In this document: positions 20,098-30,184 of the stretch, piece after piece
Numbering within the stretch: the stretch's first letter is position 1
Layout of the letters: the number at the start of each line of letters is the position of its first letter
Assembly (NCBI GenBank): GCA_030652995.1
Contig: JAUSAG010000008.1
Coordinates: forward strand, 60,085-124,084
DNA: 64,000 bases
Direction of reading: 5' to 3'
Source of the DNA: Methylotenera sp.
GTDB lineage: Bacteria; Pseudomonadota; Gammaproteobacteria; Burkholderiales; Methylophilaceae
The notes under the pieces: generated by a model
What the model saw: only the letters and a program-made list of their open reading frames with translations
What the model was told of the DNA's origin: nothing
The model's database searches: none
Made by a program: the position numbers and the translations under genes

Positions 20098-20145
20098 CTG
20101 TTCCAATAAAAAAGGCAGCTTGCGCTGCCTTTTTTATTGGAACAG
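20098..20145. terminator. Bidirectional terminator between the VIT gene and ppa
   Basis: A perfect inverted repeat with 22-base arms (20098-20119 and 20124-20145) and a four-base TTGC loop. The core is AAAAAAGGCAGC facing GCTGCCTTTTTT, giving a G-C stem and a T run on both strands. It sits exactly between two convergent genes, starting on the base after the VIT stop codon. Confidence 0.93.
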
Positions 20146-20156
20146 ATTTAACAAAA

Positions 20157-20705
20157 CTAGAATGCAGGTTTCACTTTTGCTGCATTGTAATTAGCTACGC
20201 CTTCCAAGATTTCTTTTTTAGCTTGGTCAATATCACCCCAACCGTTTATTTTCACCCATTTACCTTTATCTAAATCTTTGTAATGCTCAAAAAAGTGCGC
20301 AATCATATTCAAGCGCCATTCTGATACATCAGTATGCGCTTTAAGGTGCCCATACAAGCCGCATACTTTTTCAACGGGTACCGCCAATACTTTTGCATCC
20401 AGACCAGCTTCATCTTCCATGAGCAATACGCCTAAAGGACGGCAACGGACAACCACGCCAGGAATCAATGGCACTGGCGTCATGACCAATACATCCACCG
20501 GGTCGCCATCATCAGCAAGTGTATGTGGCACATAACCATAATTGGTTGGATATTGCATAGCCGTACCCATGAAGCGATCTACAAAAATCGCGCCGCTATC
20601 TTTATCTACTTCATACTTTACGGGGTCACCTTGCATCGGGATTTCAATAATGACATTGAAATCGTTAGGGACATCTTTACCGGTTGGCACTTGGTTTAAT
20701 GACAT
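20157..20705 (-). CDS. ppa: Soluble inorganic pyrophosphatase
   Basis: The family I enzyme hydrolyses pyrophosphate to phosphate in the cytoplasm. The 182 residues include the metal-binding motif [13 protein letters not shown] (about residues 66-78), the [14 protein letters not shown] stretch and the tyrosine-containing [18 protein letters not shown]. Length fits the bacterial hexameric type. It shares a terminator with the convergent VIT-family gene and lies near hppA, so the locus encodes both an energy-wasting and an energy-conserving pyrophosphatase. Confidence 0.97.
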   Translation of the reverse strand: MSLNQVPTGKDVPNDFNVIIEIPMQGDPVKYEVDKDSGAIFVDRFMGTAMQYPTNYGYVPHTLADDGDPVDVLVMTPVPLIPGVVVRCRPLGVLLMEDEAGLDAKVLAVPVEKVCGLYGHLKAHTDVSEWRLNMIAHFFEHYKDLDKGKWVKINGWGDIDQAKKEILEGVANYNAAKVKPAF

Positions 20706-20793
20706 TGTTTATTCCTAAATATAAATTTTACTAATTGACTAACGTTAAATTTTGAGGCGCAATTATAACAAAGAGTTACCACTAATTTGCAGA

Positions 20794-21090
20794 TTACTCT
20801 TGCCGGACCTGAGCCCTGCAACTTTGAACTACCGCTTTGGGGATAAACAACAATGCCAAATACAACAATACTGGAATAATAACAACATCATCCAGCTGAC
20901 CTAATACTGGAATAAAGTCTGGAATAAGGTCAAATGGTAGTAACAAATAACCTACAGCCAAACCTAAGAAACATTTCGCAATCCAAGGTGTTTGCGGATG
21001 TTTTAACACTAAACGGTAGACCGCAAACTCCTGCTTGAGCTGCTTGGTCAGTGCTTTGAGTGTTTTAAACAAAATTTTTCCATGCCACAA
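20794..21090 (-). CDS. YkvA/DUF1232 small membrane protein
   Basis: The 98-residue protein has the DUF1232 signature LLPFDLIPDFIPVLGQLDDVVIIPVLLYLAL, about residues 51-82, with two membrane-spanning stretches joined by the acidic PDFIP/LDD loop. The role of the family is unknown. It starts five bases after purC ends, on the same strand, so the two are probably co-transcribed. Confidence 0.82.
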   Translation of the reverse strand: MWHGKILFKTLKALTKQLKQEFAVYRLVLKHPQTPWIAKCFLGLAVGYLLLPFDLIPDFIPVLGQLDDVVIIPVLLYLALLFIPKAVVQSCRAQVRQE

Positions 21091-21095
21091 AAAAC

Positions 21096-21998
21096 CTAAT
21101 CAATACGTAACGGCTGTCCAGTTAATCGCTCAAAAGCTTCCATGTACTTTTCACTGGTTTTTGCTGCAACGTCAGCCGGCAACACTGGCGCTGGCGGTGT
21201 CTTATTCCAGCCACTGGCTTCTAGCCAATCTCGCACATATTGCTTATCGTAACTTGGAGGGTTTTTGCCAACAACATAGCTTGACGCAGGCCAGAAACGT
21301 GATGAATCTGGTGTGAGCACTTCATCCATCACATGCAGCACGCCATTTTCATCCAAACCAAACTCAAACTTGGTATCTGCAATAATAATACCGCGCGTCA
21401 GTGCATATTCTGCGGCCTGCGAATATAACGCAATGGCAGCTTTAGCCACTTGCTCAGCCATCTCGGCGCCTATTAACGCCTCGCACTGCGCCAAACTGAT
21501 GTTTTCATCATGCTCACCGACGGGGGCTTTACTGGATGGGGTGAAAAGTGGTGTAGGTAACTTTGAAGCCTCTTGTAAATCTGCTGGCAATGCTATACCG
21601 CACACCGTGCCTTTAGCTTTATATTCTTTCCAACCACTACCCACTAAATAGCCGCGCACAATAGCTTCTATCGGCAGTGCTTTTAGCTTTTTAACCACAA
21701 CCGAGCGATTTGCCAACTGTGCCTTCTCTGTAGCATCTGTCACCACGCTGTCAGGCTCAATGCCAGTCAAATGATTCGGCACTACATTTTTGAGTTTTTC
21801 AAACCAGAAATTCGCCATCTGCGTCAGCATAGCGCCTTTGTTGGCAATACCAGTAGGCAAGATCACGTCGAATGCTGATAATCTATCAGTACTCACCAAC
21901 AGCATCGTGTTAGCGTCTATGTCATAAATATCGCGTACTTTGCCTTGATGAATACGTTTTAAGCTTTTGATGCTAGTTTCTAATAGGGGACTATTCAT
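21096..21998 (-). CDS. purC: SAICAR synthetase (purine biosynthesis)
   Basis: PurC joins CAIR and aspartate to make SAICAR. At 300 residues this is the longer, yeast-like type rather than the roughly 240-residue enterobacterial type. Motifs seen are HQGKVRDIYDIDANTMLLVSTDRLSAFDV near the start, VRGYLVGSGWKEY, and IADTKFEFGLDENGVLHVMDEVLTPDSSRFWP. It lies between pyk upstream and the DUF1232 gene downstream, all on the minus strand. Confidence 0.96.
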   Translation of the reverse strand: MNSPLLETSIKSLKRIHQGKVRDIYDIDANTMLLVSTDRLSAFDVILPTGIANKGAMLTQMANFWFEKLKNVVPNHLTGIEPDSVVTDATEKAQLANRSVVVKKLKALPIEAIVRGYLVGSGWKEYKAKGTVCGIALPADLQEASKLPTPLFTPSSKAPVGEHDENISLAQCEALIGAEMAEQVAKAAIALYSQAAEYALTRGIIIADTKFEFGLDENGVLHVMDEVLTPDSSRFWPASSYVVGKNPPSYDKQYVRDWLEASGWNKTPPAPVLPADVAAKTSEKYMEAFERLTGQPLRID

Positions 21999-22083
21999 GG
22001 ATTTTCACTATTATATTGGGCGCTAAGCTTAAGTTGCTCAGTCAAAAATCATATTATAAACGCACTTTAATTTTGAATAATTG

Positions 22084-23520
22084 TTAAGTTTGTCTATTTT
22101 CACCAATTTTAATGATTTTTAATGTATTCGTTCCACCTGGATGCCCAATCGGCTCACCAAAAGTCAGCAACACTAAATCACCCGTAATCACCACTTTTTG
22201 CATAAGTAACACTTGCTCCATCTCTTGCAGAATCTCGTCTCTATTTTTATTGGCTTGCTCAATCGGATACGGATAAACACCGCGATGCAAAGTCAATTTT
22301 CTGCGTGCAAATTTATCAGGCGACAACGCATAAATTGGCACCTCGGCATCAGCGCGAGACAGCCATTGTGCAGCGTTGCCAGATTGCGTAAGCGCCGCAA
22401 TTGCTTTAACTTTCAAGTGTTGCGCCGTGTAAATGGCCGCCGCCGCCACTGCCTCATCTGTTTTAACAAACACTTGATCCAGCTTTTGCGCGTGATGTTG
22501 GCTAAAATACTCTTTTTCAGCCTCGATCACCACGCGATGTACCGCTTCTACTGTTTCTAATGGATACTGACCCGCTGCAGTCTCGGCTGATAACATCACC
22601 GCATCCGTACCATCTAACACTGCATTCGCCACATCTGAGACTTCTGCACGTGTTGGAATTGGGCTGGTAATCATAGACTCCATCATTTGCGTGGCCGTAA
22701 TCACCAACTTATTTTGTGCTCTTGCCATGCGAATCATTCGCTTTTGCAAGCCTGGCACTGCGGCATCGCCGACTTCAACCCCTAAATCTCCACGTGCCAC
22801 CATAATGGCATCGGAGGCCTCTATAATTGCCTCTAGGTTATCTATCGCCTCGGCCCGCTCGATTTTGGCAATAATACTGGCTGCACCACCTGCTTTTTTT
22901 ACCAGCGTTCGCGCCAACTCAACATCTAAAGCCGATTTAGGAAAGGAAATTGCAATATAGTCGGCTTCAAGCGCAACCGCTGTTTTGATATCGATACGGT
23001 CTTTTTTAGTCAATGCCTCAGCTGATAAACCGCCACCCTGACGGTTGATGCCTTTATTGTTTGATAGAACACCGCCACTGAGCACCACGCAATGAATTTG
23101 ATTACCTTTCACTCGGTCAACCTGCATCGTAATACGGCCATCATCCAACAACAAAACCGCACCTTCGGTCACTTCTTGCGGCAATGTTTTATAGTCCAAA
23201 CCCACGTGATATTGGTTACCTAACTCACAATCGGCATCCAAGATAAAAATATCGCCAGTTTTTAAGGTTATTTTTCCCAACTCGAATTTACCAATGCGAA
23301 TTTTAGGCCCTTGTAAATCACACAAAACCCCAACTGGACGACCAAGTTTATTGGCAATGTTACGTACGATCTCAGCGCGTTTAATATGATCCTCAGCCTC
23401 GCCATGTGAGAAATTTAAACGCACAACATTAACACCCGCCATAATCATACGCGCTAGCATCTCCTCACTACTTGAAGATGGGCCTAGTGTTGCTACAATC
23501 TTTGTTTTACGTATCGTCAA
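22084..23520 (-). CDS. pyk: Pyruvate kinase
   Basis: Pyruvate kinase converts phosphoenolpyruvate and ADP to pyruvate and ATP. The 478-residue enzyme has KIVATLGPSS, VVRLNFSHG, CDLQGPKIRIGKF, the active-site lysine in ISFPKSALDVE...IAKIERAEA, MVARGDLGVE and TATQMMESMI. The C-terminal regulatory domain (about 350-478) includes TQSGNAAQWLSRADAEVPIYALSP. It is separated from the upstream pgk by a terminator hairpin, so it probably has its own promoter. Confidence 0.97.
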   Translation of the reverse strand: MTIRKTKIVATLGPSSSSEEMLARMIMAGVNVVRLNFSHGEAEDHIKRAEIVRNIANKLGRPVGVLCDLQGPKIRIGKFELGKITLKTGDIFILDADCELGNQYHVGLDYKTLPQEVTEGAVLLLDDGRITMQVDRVKGNQIHCVVLSGGVLSNNKGINRQGGGLSAEALTKKDRIDIKTAVALEADYIAISFPKSALDVELARTLVKKAGGAASIIAKIERAEAIDNLEAIIEASDAIMVARGDLGVEVGDAAVPGLQKRMIRMARAQNKLVITATQMMESMITSPIPTRAEVSDVANAVLDGTDAVMLSAETAAGQYPLETVEAVHRVVIEAEKEYFSQHHAQKLDQVFVKTDEAVAAAAIYTAQHLKVKAIAALTQSGNAAQWLSRADAEVPIYALSPDKFARRKLTLHRGVYPYPIEQANKNRDEILQEMEQVLLMQKVVITGDLVLLTFGEPIGHPGGTNTLKIIKIGENRQT

Positions 23521-23563
23521 ACTCTAACCTTTATTTTCTATGATATTTTATGCTGGCCAAAAT

Positions 23564-23590
23564 AAAAATGGGGCTGACAGCCCCATTTTT
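23564..23590. terminator. Terminator between pgk and pyk
   Basis: AAAAATGGGGCT, a three-base GAC loop, then AGCCCCATTTTT. It is a perfect 12-pair stem with A and T tails, usable on both strands; here it ends the gap-pgk transcript on the minus strand. Confidence 0.9.
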
Positions 23591-23624
23591 AAAGTCCTAG
23601 TTAAAGGAGCTCAAAGCAAGACTG

Positions 23625-24806
23625 TTAATTTTTAGCACGCAACTCCAAAATTTCTACTGCAGGTAATTTTTTACCTTCTAAAAACTCTAAAAATGCACCA
23701 CCTGCGGTTGAAATATAATCTACTTTATCTTCTATGCCATATTTCTGAATTGCGGCAATGGTGTCACCACCACCTGCCAAAGTAAATGCTTTTGTATTAG
23801 CAATCGCATCCGCAATCGCTTTAGTGCCTGCGCCGAACTGGTCAAACTCGAATACACCCACTGGGCCATTCCAAACCACCGTCCCGGCATTTTTAATGAT
23901 CTCTGCTAATTCATTAGCAGATTTCGTGCCAATATCAAAAATCATATCATCCGCCACCACAGTAGCCACGTCTTTATTGACTGCGGGCTCACTGGCATCA
24001 AACTTTTTACCGCAGACCACATCAACGGCAATCGGAACCGCTGCGCCTCTTTGGCTCATTTTCTCCATCAAAGCACGGGCAACAGGCACTAAATCATCTT
24101 CACACAGTGATTTACCTACTTCAAAACCTGCGGCTTTTAAGAATGTATTAGCAATGCCACCACCTACTACCATTTGATCAACTTTATCTGACAAACTTTC
24201 TAATACGGTGAGCTTGGTTGAAACTTTACTGCCGCCCACAATCGCCACCATTGGACGTGCCGGGCTGAGCAATGCTTTAGTCAGCGCCTCTAGCTCGTTT
24301 ACCAATAAAATACCGGCGGCAGCCACAGGTGCAAATTTAGCAACACCATGTGTGCTGGCTTCGGCGCGGTGTGCTGTACCAAAGGCGTCCATCACAAATA
24401 TATCGCATAAGTTAGCATATTTTTGTGACAATTCATCCGTGCTTTTTTTCTCACCTTTATTGAATCGGCAGTTTTCCAATACTACTAATTCACCCGTAGC
24501 CACATCAAAACCACCGTCAACCCAATCTTTGATTAAACGCACGGGTTTTGACAATTTTTTTGAAATCACATCAACCACCGGTTGCAGTGAGTTTTCTTGA
24601 GAGTAAACGCCTTCTTCAGGGCGACCTAAATGTGATGTCACCATGACGCTTGCACCTGCAGCAAGTGCGTATTCAATGGTAGCCATCGATGCCGTAATGC
24701 GCGCATCTGATGTCACTTTACCATCGGCTACAGGAACATTCAGATCAGCACGGATCAATACGCGCTTACCGCTTAAATCCAAGTCAGTCATTTTAATGAC
24801 ATTCAT
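23625..24806 (-). CDS. pgk: Phosphoglycerate kinase
   Basis: Pgk makes ATP and 3-phosphoglycerate from 1,3-bisphosphoglycerate. The 393 residues have the N-terminal [13 protein letters not shown], the substrate-binding [22 protein letters not shown], the nucleotide-domain [22 protein letters not shown] and the closing [12 protein letters not shown]...[13 protein letters not shown]. Length is normal. The start lies 11 bases after the gap stop codon, so gap and pgk form an operon. Confidence 0.98.
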   Translation of the reverse strand: MNVIKMTDLDLSGKRVLIRADLNVPVADGKVTSDARITASMATIEYALAAGASVMVTSHLGRPEEGVYSQENSLQPVVDVISKKLSKPVRLIKDWVDGGFDVATGELVVLENCRFNKGEKKSTDELSQKYANLCDIFVMDAFGTAHRAEASTHGVAKFAPVAAAGILLVNELEALTKALLSPARPMVAIVGGSKVSTKLTVLESLSDKVDQMVVGGGIANTFLKAAGFEVGKSLCEDDLVPVARALMEKMSQRGAAVPIAVDVVCGKKFDASEPAVNKDVATVVADDMIFDIGTKSANELAEIIKNAGTVVWNGPVGVFEFDQFGAGTKAIADAIANTKAFTLAGGGDTIAAIQKYGIEDKVDYISTAGGAFLEFLEGKKLPAVEILELRAKN

Positions 24807-24817
24807 GGTGAAACTCC

Positions 24818-25837
24818 TTATTTAGCTTCCATCATAGCAACAACGTTATCTAACATACGGCAACTAAAGCCCCACTCATTGTCGTACCATGCGCAAACTT
24901 TTACCAACAGGCCGTCTTTAGTCACCTTAGTCAGGGTTGCATCAAAGTTTGATGAAAAGCTTGTATGGTTATAATCTATTGAAACCAGCGGCGCTTCGTT
25001 GTAAGACAAAACACCTTTAAGTGCACCACTGTTTGCCGCTTCATGCATGATATGGTTAACTTCTTCTTTACTGGTTGAGCGTGCAGCCGTAAAAGTTAAA
25101 TCAACAAGAGAAACATTGATAGTAGGTACGCGGATTGCAAAGCCATCAAGTTTGCCGTTAAGGTCTGGTAACACCAAACCTACAGCAGCAGCAGCACCTG
25201 TTTTAGTTGGAATCAATGATTGTGTTGCAGAACGCGCACGACGCATATCAGAGTGATGCGAATCTGTGAGCACTTGGTCATTAGTGTATGAGTGAATCGT
25301 ATTCATTAAGCCATTCACAATACCAATTTGTTCATGCAACGGCTTTACCATCGGCGCTAAACCGTTTGTGGTACAAGACGCGTTAGAAATGACGGTGTGA
25401 CTAGCTTTTATAACCTCATTATTTACGCCATACACTACCGTCGCATCAATATCTTTATCGCCCGGTGCTGATAACAACACTTTTTTAGCGCCCGCATCAA
25501 TATGGGCTTGAGCCTTTGCTTTACTATTAAACGCACCTGTGCACTCCAACACCACATCAATCGCCAAATCGCGCCATGGTAATTCCGCCGGATTGCGTAC
25601 GGCAAACGTTTTGATTTTTTGGCTACCAATGATCATATCATCGCCATCTACACCTACATCAAATGGAAATCTGCCGTGCACACTATCGTAACGTGTTAAG
25701 TGCGCATTACTTTCAGCATCGCCGCCCATACTATTAATTGCAATAATTTCAATGTCTTTGCGTTTTTGTTCATACAATGCACGCAACACCATGCGTCCAA
25801 TGCGACCATAACCATTAATTGCCACTCGAATTGCCAT
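24818..25837 (-). CDS. gap: Glyceraldehyde-3-phosphate dehydrogenase, type I
   Basis: Gap oxidises glyceraldehyde 3-phosphate with phosphate and NAD(P)+. The 339-residue protein starts with the dinucleotide fold [20 protein letters not shown], has the catalytic cysteine in [17 protein letters not shown] near residue 154, the histidine segment after it, and ends with [14 protein letters not shown]. It precedes pgk by 11 bases. A terminator separates it from the upstream tkt. Confidence 0.97.
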   Translation of the reverse strand: MAIRVAINGYGRIGRMVLRALYEQKRKDIEIIAINSMGGDAESNAHLTRYDSVHGRFPFDVGVDGDDMIIGSQKIKTFAVRNPAELPWRDLAIDVVLECTGAFNSKAKAQAHIDAGAKKVLLSAPGDKDIDATVVYGVNNEVIKASHTVISNASCTTNGLAPMVKPLHEQIGIVNGLMNTIHSYTNDQVLTDSHHSDMRRARSATQSLIPTKTGAAAAVGLVLPDLNGKLDGFAIRVPTINVSLVDLTFTAARSTSKEEVNHIMHEAANSGALKGVLSYNEAPLVSIDYNHTSFSSNFDATLTKVTKDGLLVKVCAWYDNEWGFSCRMLDNVVAMMEAK

Positions 25838-25893
25838 GATAATTCCTAAATTTTCAATTAAATCGAAACCAGTTAAATTAACGCCAGCTCCTT

Positions 25894-25930
25894 AAAAAAA
25901 TAAGGCACCCCAATACTGAAGTGCCTTATT
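25894..25930 (-). terminator. Terminator of tkt
   Basis: On the minus strand AATAAGGCAC pairs with GTGCCTTATT around an 11-base loop and is followed by further T residues. It lies in the tkt-gap gap, about 80 bases after tkt. Confidence 0.85.
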
Positions 25931-26010
25931 AAACTAGCTAACTCAAGCTTGTTAAGCTTGTTAAAAACAGCGCAAGTTGAATTGTTGCGCCTTAAATTAA
26001 GCCAACAAAA

Positions 26011-27993
26011 TTAAAGCACCGATTTAACAGTAGCGACTACATTTTCAACTGTAAAACCAAAGTGTTTCAACAATACATTACCTGGTGCTGATTCACCGAA
26101 TGTATCGATACCAACGACAGCACCTTCTAAACCTACATATTTACGCCAAAAGTCAGTGACACCAGCTTCAACAGCCACGCGCACTACGCCTGGAGTTAAT
26201 ACGCTGTCTTTGTAAGCTTTATCTTGACGATCAAATACGTTGGTTGATGGCATTGAAACTACGCGTACTTTAGTACCCGCAGCGTTTAACTCAGCCGCAG
26301 CTTTAACAGCCAACTCAAGCTCAGAACCGTTAGCAATAATAATCACTTGTGCGCCTGCAACATCTGACAATACATAACCACCTTTGCGCATTAAATCAAA
26401 TTGTGCAGCATCATGCTTCATGCCTGGCACGTTTTGACGGCTTAACACCAAGCTAGATGGACCGTTTTTACGCTCAACTGCAGCCACCCAAGCCACAGCA
26501 GTTTCAGTTGAGTTACCTGGACGCCATACATCCATGTTAGGAATCAAGCGTAAACCAGCTGTATTTTCGATTGGTTGATGTGTAGGACCATCTTCACCTT
26601 GGCCGATAGAGTCATGCGTTAACACCGCAATAGAGCGTTGCTTCATCAACGCGGCCATACGCAATGCGCTCTTAGCGTAGTCAGAGAACATGTGGAATGT
26701 GCCACCGAATGGCACTAAACCACCGTGCAATGCCATACCGTTCATGATCGCAAACATACCGAACTCACGCACGCCGTATGAAATATAGTTACCTGGTTTT
26801 TTACCATCAACATGCGTAAAGCTACTGCATGAAGTTAAGTTAGAACCGGTTAAGTCCGCTGAACCACCTAAGAACTCAGGTAATAATGGCGCCAAAGCAC
26901 CAATGACGTTTTGTGAAGCTTTACGTGTTGCAACAGTTTCTGCTTTTTCGTTAGTTGCAGAGATGATTGCATCAGTCGCTTGTTTCCAGTTAGCTGGCAA
27001 TGTACCTGACGTGCGACGTGTAAACTCAGCCGCTTCAGCTGGGAAAGCTTTAGCATAAGCTGCAAATTTATCATTCCAAGCAGCTTCAGCAGTTGCGCCT
27101 TTAGCGGTTGCATCCCAACCAGCGTAAACATCTGCTGGGATAACAAATGGCTCATGTGGCCAGCCAATGTTTGCACGCGTTGCTGCAACTTCTTCTAAAC
27201 CTAACGCAGAACCGTGGCAATCATGTGAGCCAGATTTGTTTGGTGAACCCATACCGATCACTGTTTTACAGCAGATCAATGATGGCTTATCCGTTACTTT
27301 TTTAGCGGCTACAATTGCAGCACCGATTGCAGCAACATCATGACCGTCAACTGATTGAACGTGCCAGCCGTATGATTCAAAACGCTTGGCAGTATCGTCT
27401 GTGTACCAGCCCTCAATATGACCATCGATAGAAATACCGTTGTCATCCCAGAATGCTGTCAATTTACCCAAACCCCAAGTACCGGCAAGTGCACAAGCTT
27501 CGTGAGAAACGCCTTCCATCATACAGCCGTCGCCTAAGAACACATAAGTGTTATGGTCAACAACATCATGGCCTGGCTTGTTGAATTGGCTAGCTAATAA
27601 TTTTTCAGCCATCGCAAAACCAACACCGTTTGCAATCCCTTGGCCTAGTGGACCTGTTGTTGTTTCTACGCCTGGTGCGTAGCCATATTCCGGGTGACCA
27701 GCACATTTTGAATGTAATTGACGGAATGTTTTCAACTCATCCATTGGCAATGCATAGCCTGTCAGGTGTAGCAATGAGTAAATCAACATTGAACCGTGAC
27801 CATTAGAAAGAACAAAGCGATCACGATTTGCCCACTCAGGATTTTTTGGATTATGGCTTAAATGGTTATTCCAAAGCTCTTCAGCAATTTCTGCCATACC
27901 CATAGGCGCACCTGGGTGGCCAGAGTTAGCTTTTTGTACCGCATCCATAGATAATGCGCGGATAGCGTTGGCTAGGTCTTTACGTGTTGCCAT
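26011..27993 (-). CDS. tkt: Transketolase
   Basis: Transketolase moves two-carbon units between sugar phosphates, using thiamine diphosphate. The 660 residues show the N-terminal [20 protein letters not shown], the cofactor motif [20 protein letters not shown], the pyrimidine-domain [17 protein letters not shown] and a C-terminal domain ending [17 protein letters not shown] clear GGGAG ribosome site lies eight bases before the ATG. Sitting beside gap, pgk and pyk it links pentose-phosphate (or ribulose monophosphate) carbon flow to lower glycolysis. Confidence 0.97.
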   Translation of the reverse strand: MATRKDLANAIRALSMDAVQKANSGHPGAPMGMAEIAEELWNNHLSHNPKNPEWANRDRFVLSNGHGSMLIYSLLHLTGYALPMDELKTFRQLHSKCAGHPEYGYAPGVETTTGPLGQGIANGVGFAMAEKLLASQFNKPGHDVVDHNTYVFLGDGCMMEGVSHEACALAGTWGLGKLTAFWDDNGISIDGHIEGWYTDDTAKRFESYGWHVQSVDGHDVAAIGAAIVAAKKVTDKPSLICCKTVIGMGSPNKSGSHDCHGSALGLEEVAATRANIGWPHEPFVIPADVYAGWDATAKGATAEAAWNDKFAAYAKAFPAEAAEFTRRTSGTLPANWKQATDAIISATNEKAETVATRKASQNVIGALAPLLPEFLGGSADLTGSNLTSCSSFTHVDGKKPGNYISYGVREFGMFAIMNGMALHGGLVPFGGTFHMFSDYAKSALRMAALMKQRSIAVLTHDSIGQGEDGPTHQPIENTAGLRLIPNMDVWRPGNSTETAVAWVAAVERKNGPSSLVLSRQNVPGMKHDAAQFDLMRKGGYVLSDVAGAQVIIIANGSELELAVKAAAELNAAGTKVRVVSMPSTNVFDRQDKAYKDSVLTPGVVRVAVEAGVTDFWRKYVGLEGAVVGIDTFGESAPGNVLLKHFGFTVENVVATVKSVL

Positions 27994-28430
27994 AGTTTTC
28001 TCCCTAATGATTAAGTTAATGTTTTACGAGTTAAATCTGGTTTAATTTAAGTAAATTTGATAAAAATAAGTGACTTTGACAGAACTTTAAGTCATATAGA
28101 AAATCAGCTAAAACCTTGCTTGAATTCTTAAAAAAAGTTAGCCGCTTCAACTACTTTTTTGCAAAGACTAAATTATTGCTTAAATAGCCTTTTTCGGCAA
28201 GGGTATTAGCCAAAATTTGCTCATTAGAAAATAATTTTATAAAATCAGCTAAACGCAACAGAACAACTTTCACGCGGGTTTGTTGATTGTTTTAAACTAG
28301 CGCATTGAAACTCAATTACTCCTTAATTTTTAGCCACCTTTGGCTAGCAAGTTTCTTTCTGCACTATTAGCTACAGACGAATGAGATATAAGCTATATAC
28401 AGCAAAATCAATTTACATAAAGGCCTGCCC
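27994..28430. other. Long AT-rich divergent intergenic region upstream of tkt
   Basis: This 437-base gap holds no plausible gene. It must contain the tkt promoter (minus) and that of the secreted-protein gene (plus). A 13-base direct repeat AAAATCAGCTAAA occurs at 28100-28112 and 28241-28253. On the minus strand TTGCCG followed 17 bases later by AATAAT is a possible promoter. No terminator or RNA gene is evident. Confidence 0.5.
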
Positions 28431-28814
28431 GTGAAAAAAAAATTAATCCTATTGATTTTAGCTTGCACATCAAGCCACGCACTAGCGGAATGGACAATGA
28501 TCCAGACCAATGATAATGGCAACATGTACATCGACTTTGACACGCTACAAAAAACTGGAGATTTAGTGAGTATATCCACACTGAATGACTATTACAGCTT
28601 GCAACAAAAAGGCGAATTATCTTCGCAATGGACAGAGTTACACGATTGTAAACATAAGAAGTTTAAAGCACTGGCTATTAATGATTACAAGGGCAATATG
28701 GGTAACGGCAACTTGATTCAAGCCGCTCATTTTAATGAAGCTGAAACGGCTTGGTCAGATGTGGTGCTATATAGCATAGGTGAACTTAAGGCTAATGTTA
28801 TTTGCAGTCGGTAG
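28431..28814 (+). CDS. Secreted protein resembling surface-adhesin protein E
   Basis: The 127-residue product begins with a signal peptide (MKKKLILLILACTSSHALA, cleavage before EWTMI). The mature part WTMIQTNDNGNMYIDFDTLQKTGDLVSISTLNDY follows the pattern of the Haemophilus surface-adhesin E family: a tryptophan start, a YID strand, then a cysteine pair (in HDCKHKKF and at VICSR). Its role is not known; the adhesin label is only a family name. The start is GTG with AAAGG six bases before it. It converges on an oxidoreductase gene. Confidence 0.7.
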   Translation: MKKKLILLILACTSSHALAEWTMIQTNDNGNMYIDFDTLQKTGDLVSISTLNDYYSLQQKGELSSQWTELHDCKHKKFKALAINDYKGNMGNGNLIQAAHFNEAETAWSDVVLYSIGELKANVICSR

Positions 28815-28867
28815 CCATCAATGAAACCTTGAAAAGTCAACCATACGGCTTATAAACCCTAGCAAGC

Positions 28868-28943
28868 GTAGCCTTGATGAAACTAAAGTGAAATCAAGGT
28901 TTACCACGCACCCCTCGATTCCATTGCACTCCATCGGGGCTAC
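28868..28943. repeat. Intergenic double-hairpin repeat (GTAGCC ends)
   Basis: The outer ends GTAGCC (28868-28873) and GGCTAC (28938-28943) are complementary. Inside are two dyads: CCTTGAT with ATCAAGG (28872-28899) and CCCCTCGAT with ATCGGGG (28911-28939). The layout recalls the widely dispersed bacterial intergenic repeats of the GTAGCCCGGAT type, as I remember them. It sits between two convergent genes, where it may also serve as a terminator. Confidence 0.6.
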
Positions 28944-28968
28944 ATTAGCTTACGCCCTCGACAGCCAA

Positions 28969-30012
28969 TCAAACATCAACTTTAACGCCATTGGAAGCCG
29001 CTTCAATACTGGCTTGCATGGCAATGCAATTTGCCTTCGCATCAGCAAAGTTTAAATATGTCGGCTTGTTATTCAACACGCAATCACTGAAGTGTTCAAT
29101 TTCCAAATTAAAATGATTGCTTGGCACAAATCGCTCTTCAGCATATCTGCCGTCTTCAAGCGCCCAGCTGATCACGGGCACGTCATTTTGAAACACCCAA
29201 GCCGCATGACATTTCACCCAGCCTTTAGTGCCAATAATTTCGTATTCGGATTTACGGCTACGCTCAAAGCTGATATCAAAATGACCGAAACGCGCGCGGC
29301 CTTCAATATCTTCACCAAAGTCTAATACGCCGCTGGTGACAATATCGGCACCATGTTCATTGAGTTTTGCATGGGCAATGACTGAGACTGGATCAGCAGG
29401 AACGCCATTTTTGGCAAAGCACCAACGTAGTGCATGAATCGCGTAAGGGCCAATATCCCACATGGCGCCGCCGCCATTGGCCATGCTGCGATTGATGCGA
29501 TACATGCGCGCAGGCTTCATTAGAAATGAAAAAGAAGCGCGGGCGGATAGCACATCGCCAATTAATCCAGAATCTACAATTTCTTGCACACGTGCATGCT
29601 GCGGATGAAAGCGGTACATAAAGCCTTCCATCACTTTTACATTTTGTTCAATGGCTGCCGCTTCAATCGCCTGAATATCTTCAACCTTGAGCGCCATCGG
29701 CTTCTCTATCAGCACATGCTTACCCGCGTTGATGGCTTTTAACGCCCACCTGGTGTGCTCTTCGTTAGCCATTGGGCAGTAAATCGCCTCCACATTTGAA
29801 TCAGAGATTAAAGCATCCAAATCGTCATAGCACTGCACACCGCCAGCGCGGCATGGTGCGTATTTTTCAAGCGTAGCTTTTGCCGCATTTGCACGACGGC
29901 TAGCAATGGCAACCAGCTCGGCGTTAGATGACTCGATAATTGCTGGCAGCAAGCGTTCATTAACACGCGCGGCGCCTAGAATTCCCCAACGTAACTTGCT
30001 AGTTTCAACCAT
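28969..30012 (-). CDS. Gfo/Idh/MocA-family oxidoreductase
   Basis: The 347-residue protein has an N-terminal Rossmann fold (LRWGILGAARVNERLLPAI) and the family's EKPMAL motif, in which the lysine is catalytic, near residue 105. GGGAMWDIGPYAIHALRW lies near 180. The family uses NAD(P)H on sugars and related polyols; the exact substrate cannot be read. The ATG at 30012 has GGAG seven bases before it; a frame opening at 30057 would add 15 residues without a ribosome site. It stands alone between a repeat and an acyl-CoA ligase gene. Confidence 0.85.
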   Translation of the reverse strand: MVETSKLRWGILGAARVNERLLPAIIESSNAELVAIASRRANAAKATLEKYAPCRAGGVQCYDDLDALISDSNVEAIYCPMANEEHTRWALKAINAGKHVLIEKPMALKVEDIQAIEAAAIEQNVKVMEGFMYRFHPQHARVQEIVDSGLIGDVLSARASFSFLMKPARMYRINRSMANGGGAMWDIGPYAIHALRWCFAKNGVPADPVSVIAHAKLNEHGADIVTSGVLDFGEDIEGRARFGHFDISFERSRKSEYEIIGTKGWVKCHAAWVFQNDVPVISWALEDGRYAEERFVPSNHFNLEIEHFSDCVLNNKPTYLNFADAKANCIAMQASIEAASNGVKVDV

Positions 30013-30184
30013 CGCATGACTCCATTCATTTAAATTATGCCTTACCTGTAAACTCAAAATAGCTACATGACCTTTAAACCCACTACCATGCTTGCTATCA
30101 TTTACTTTGCACCCACAGCTTAACGTCCCCTCGATTTTTATTCGCTATTTTTTAGTGTTTTTTACAATTAAGAGCTGACCACCG

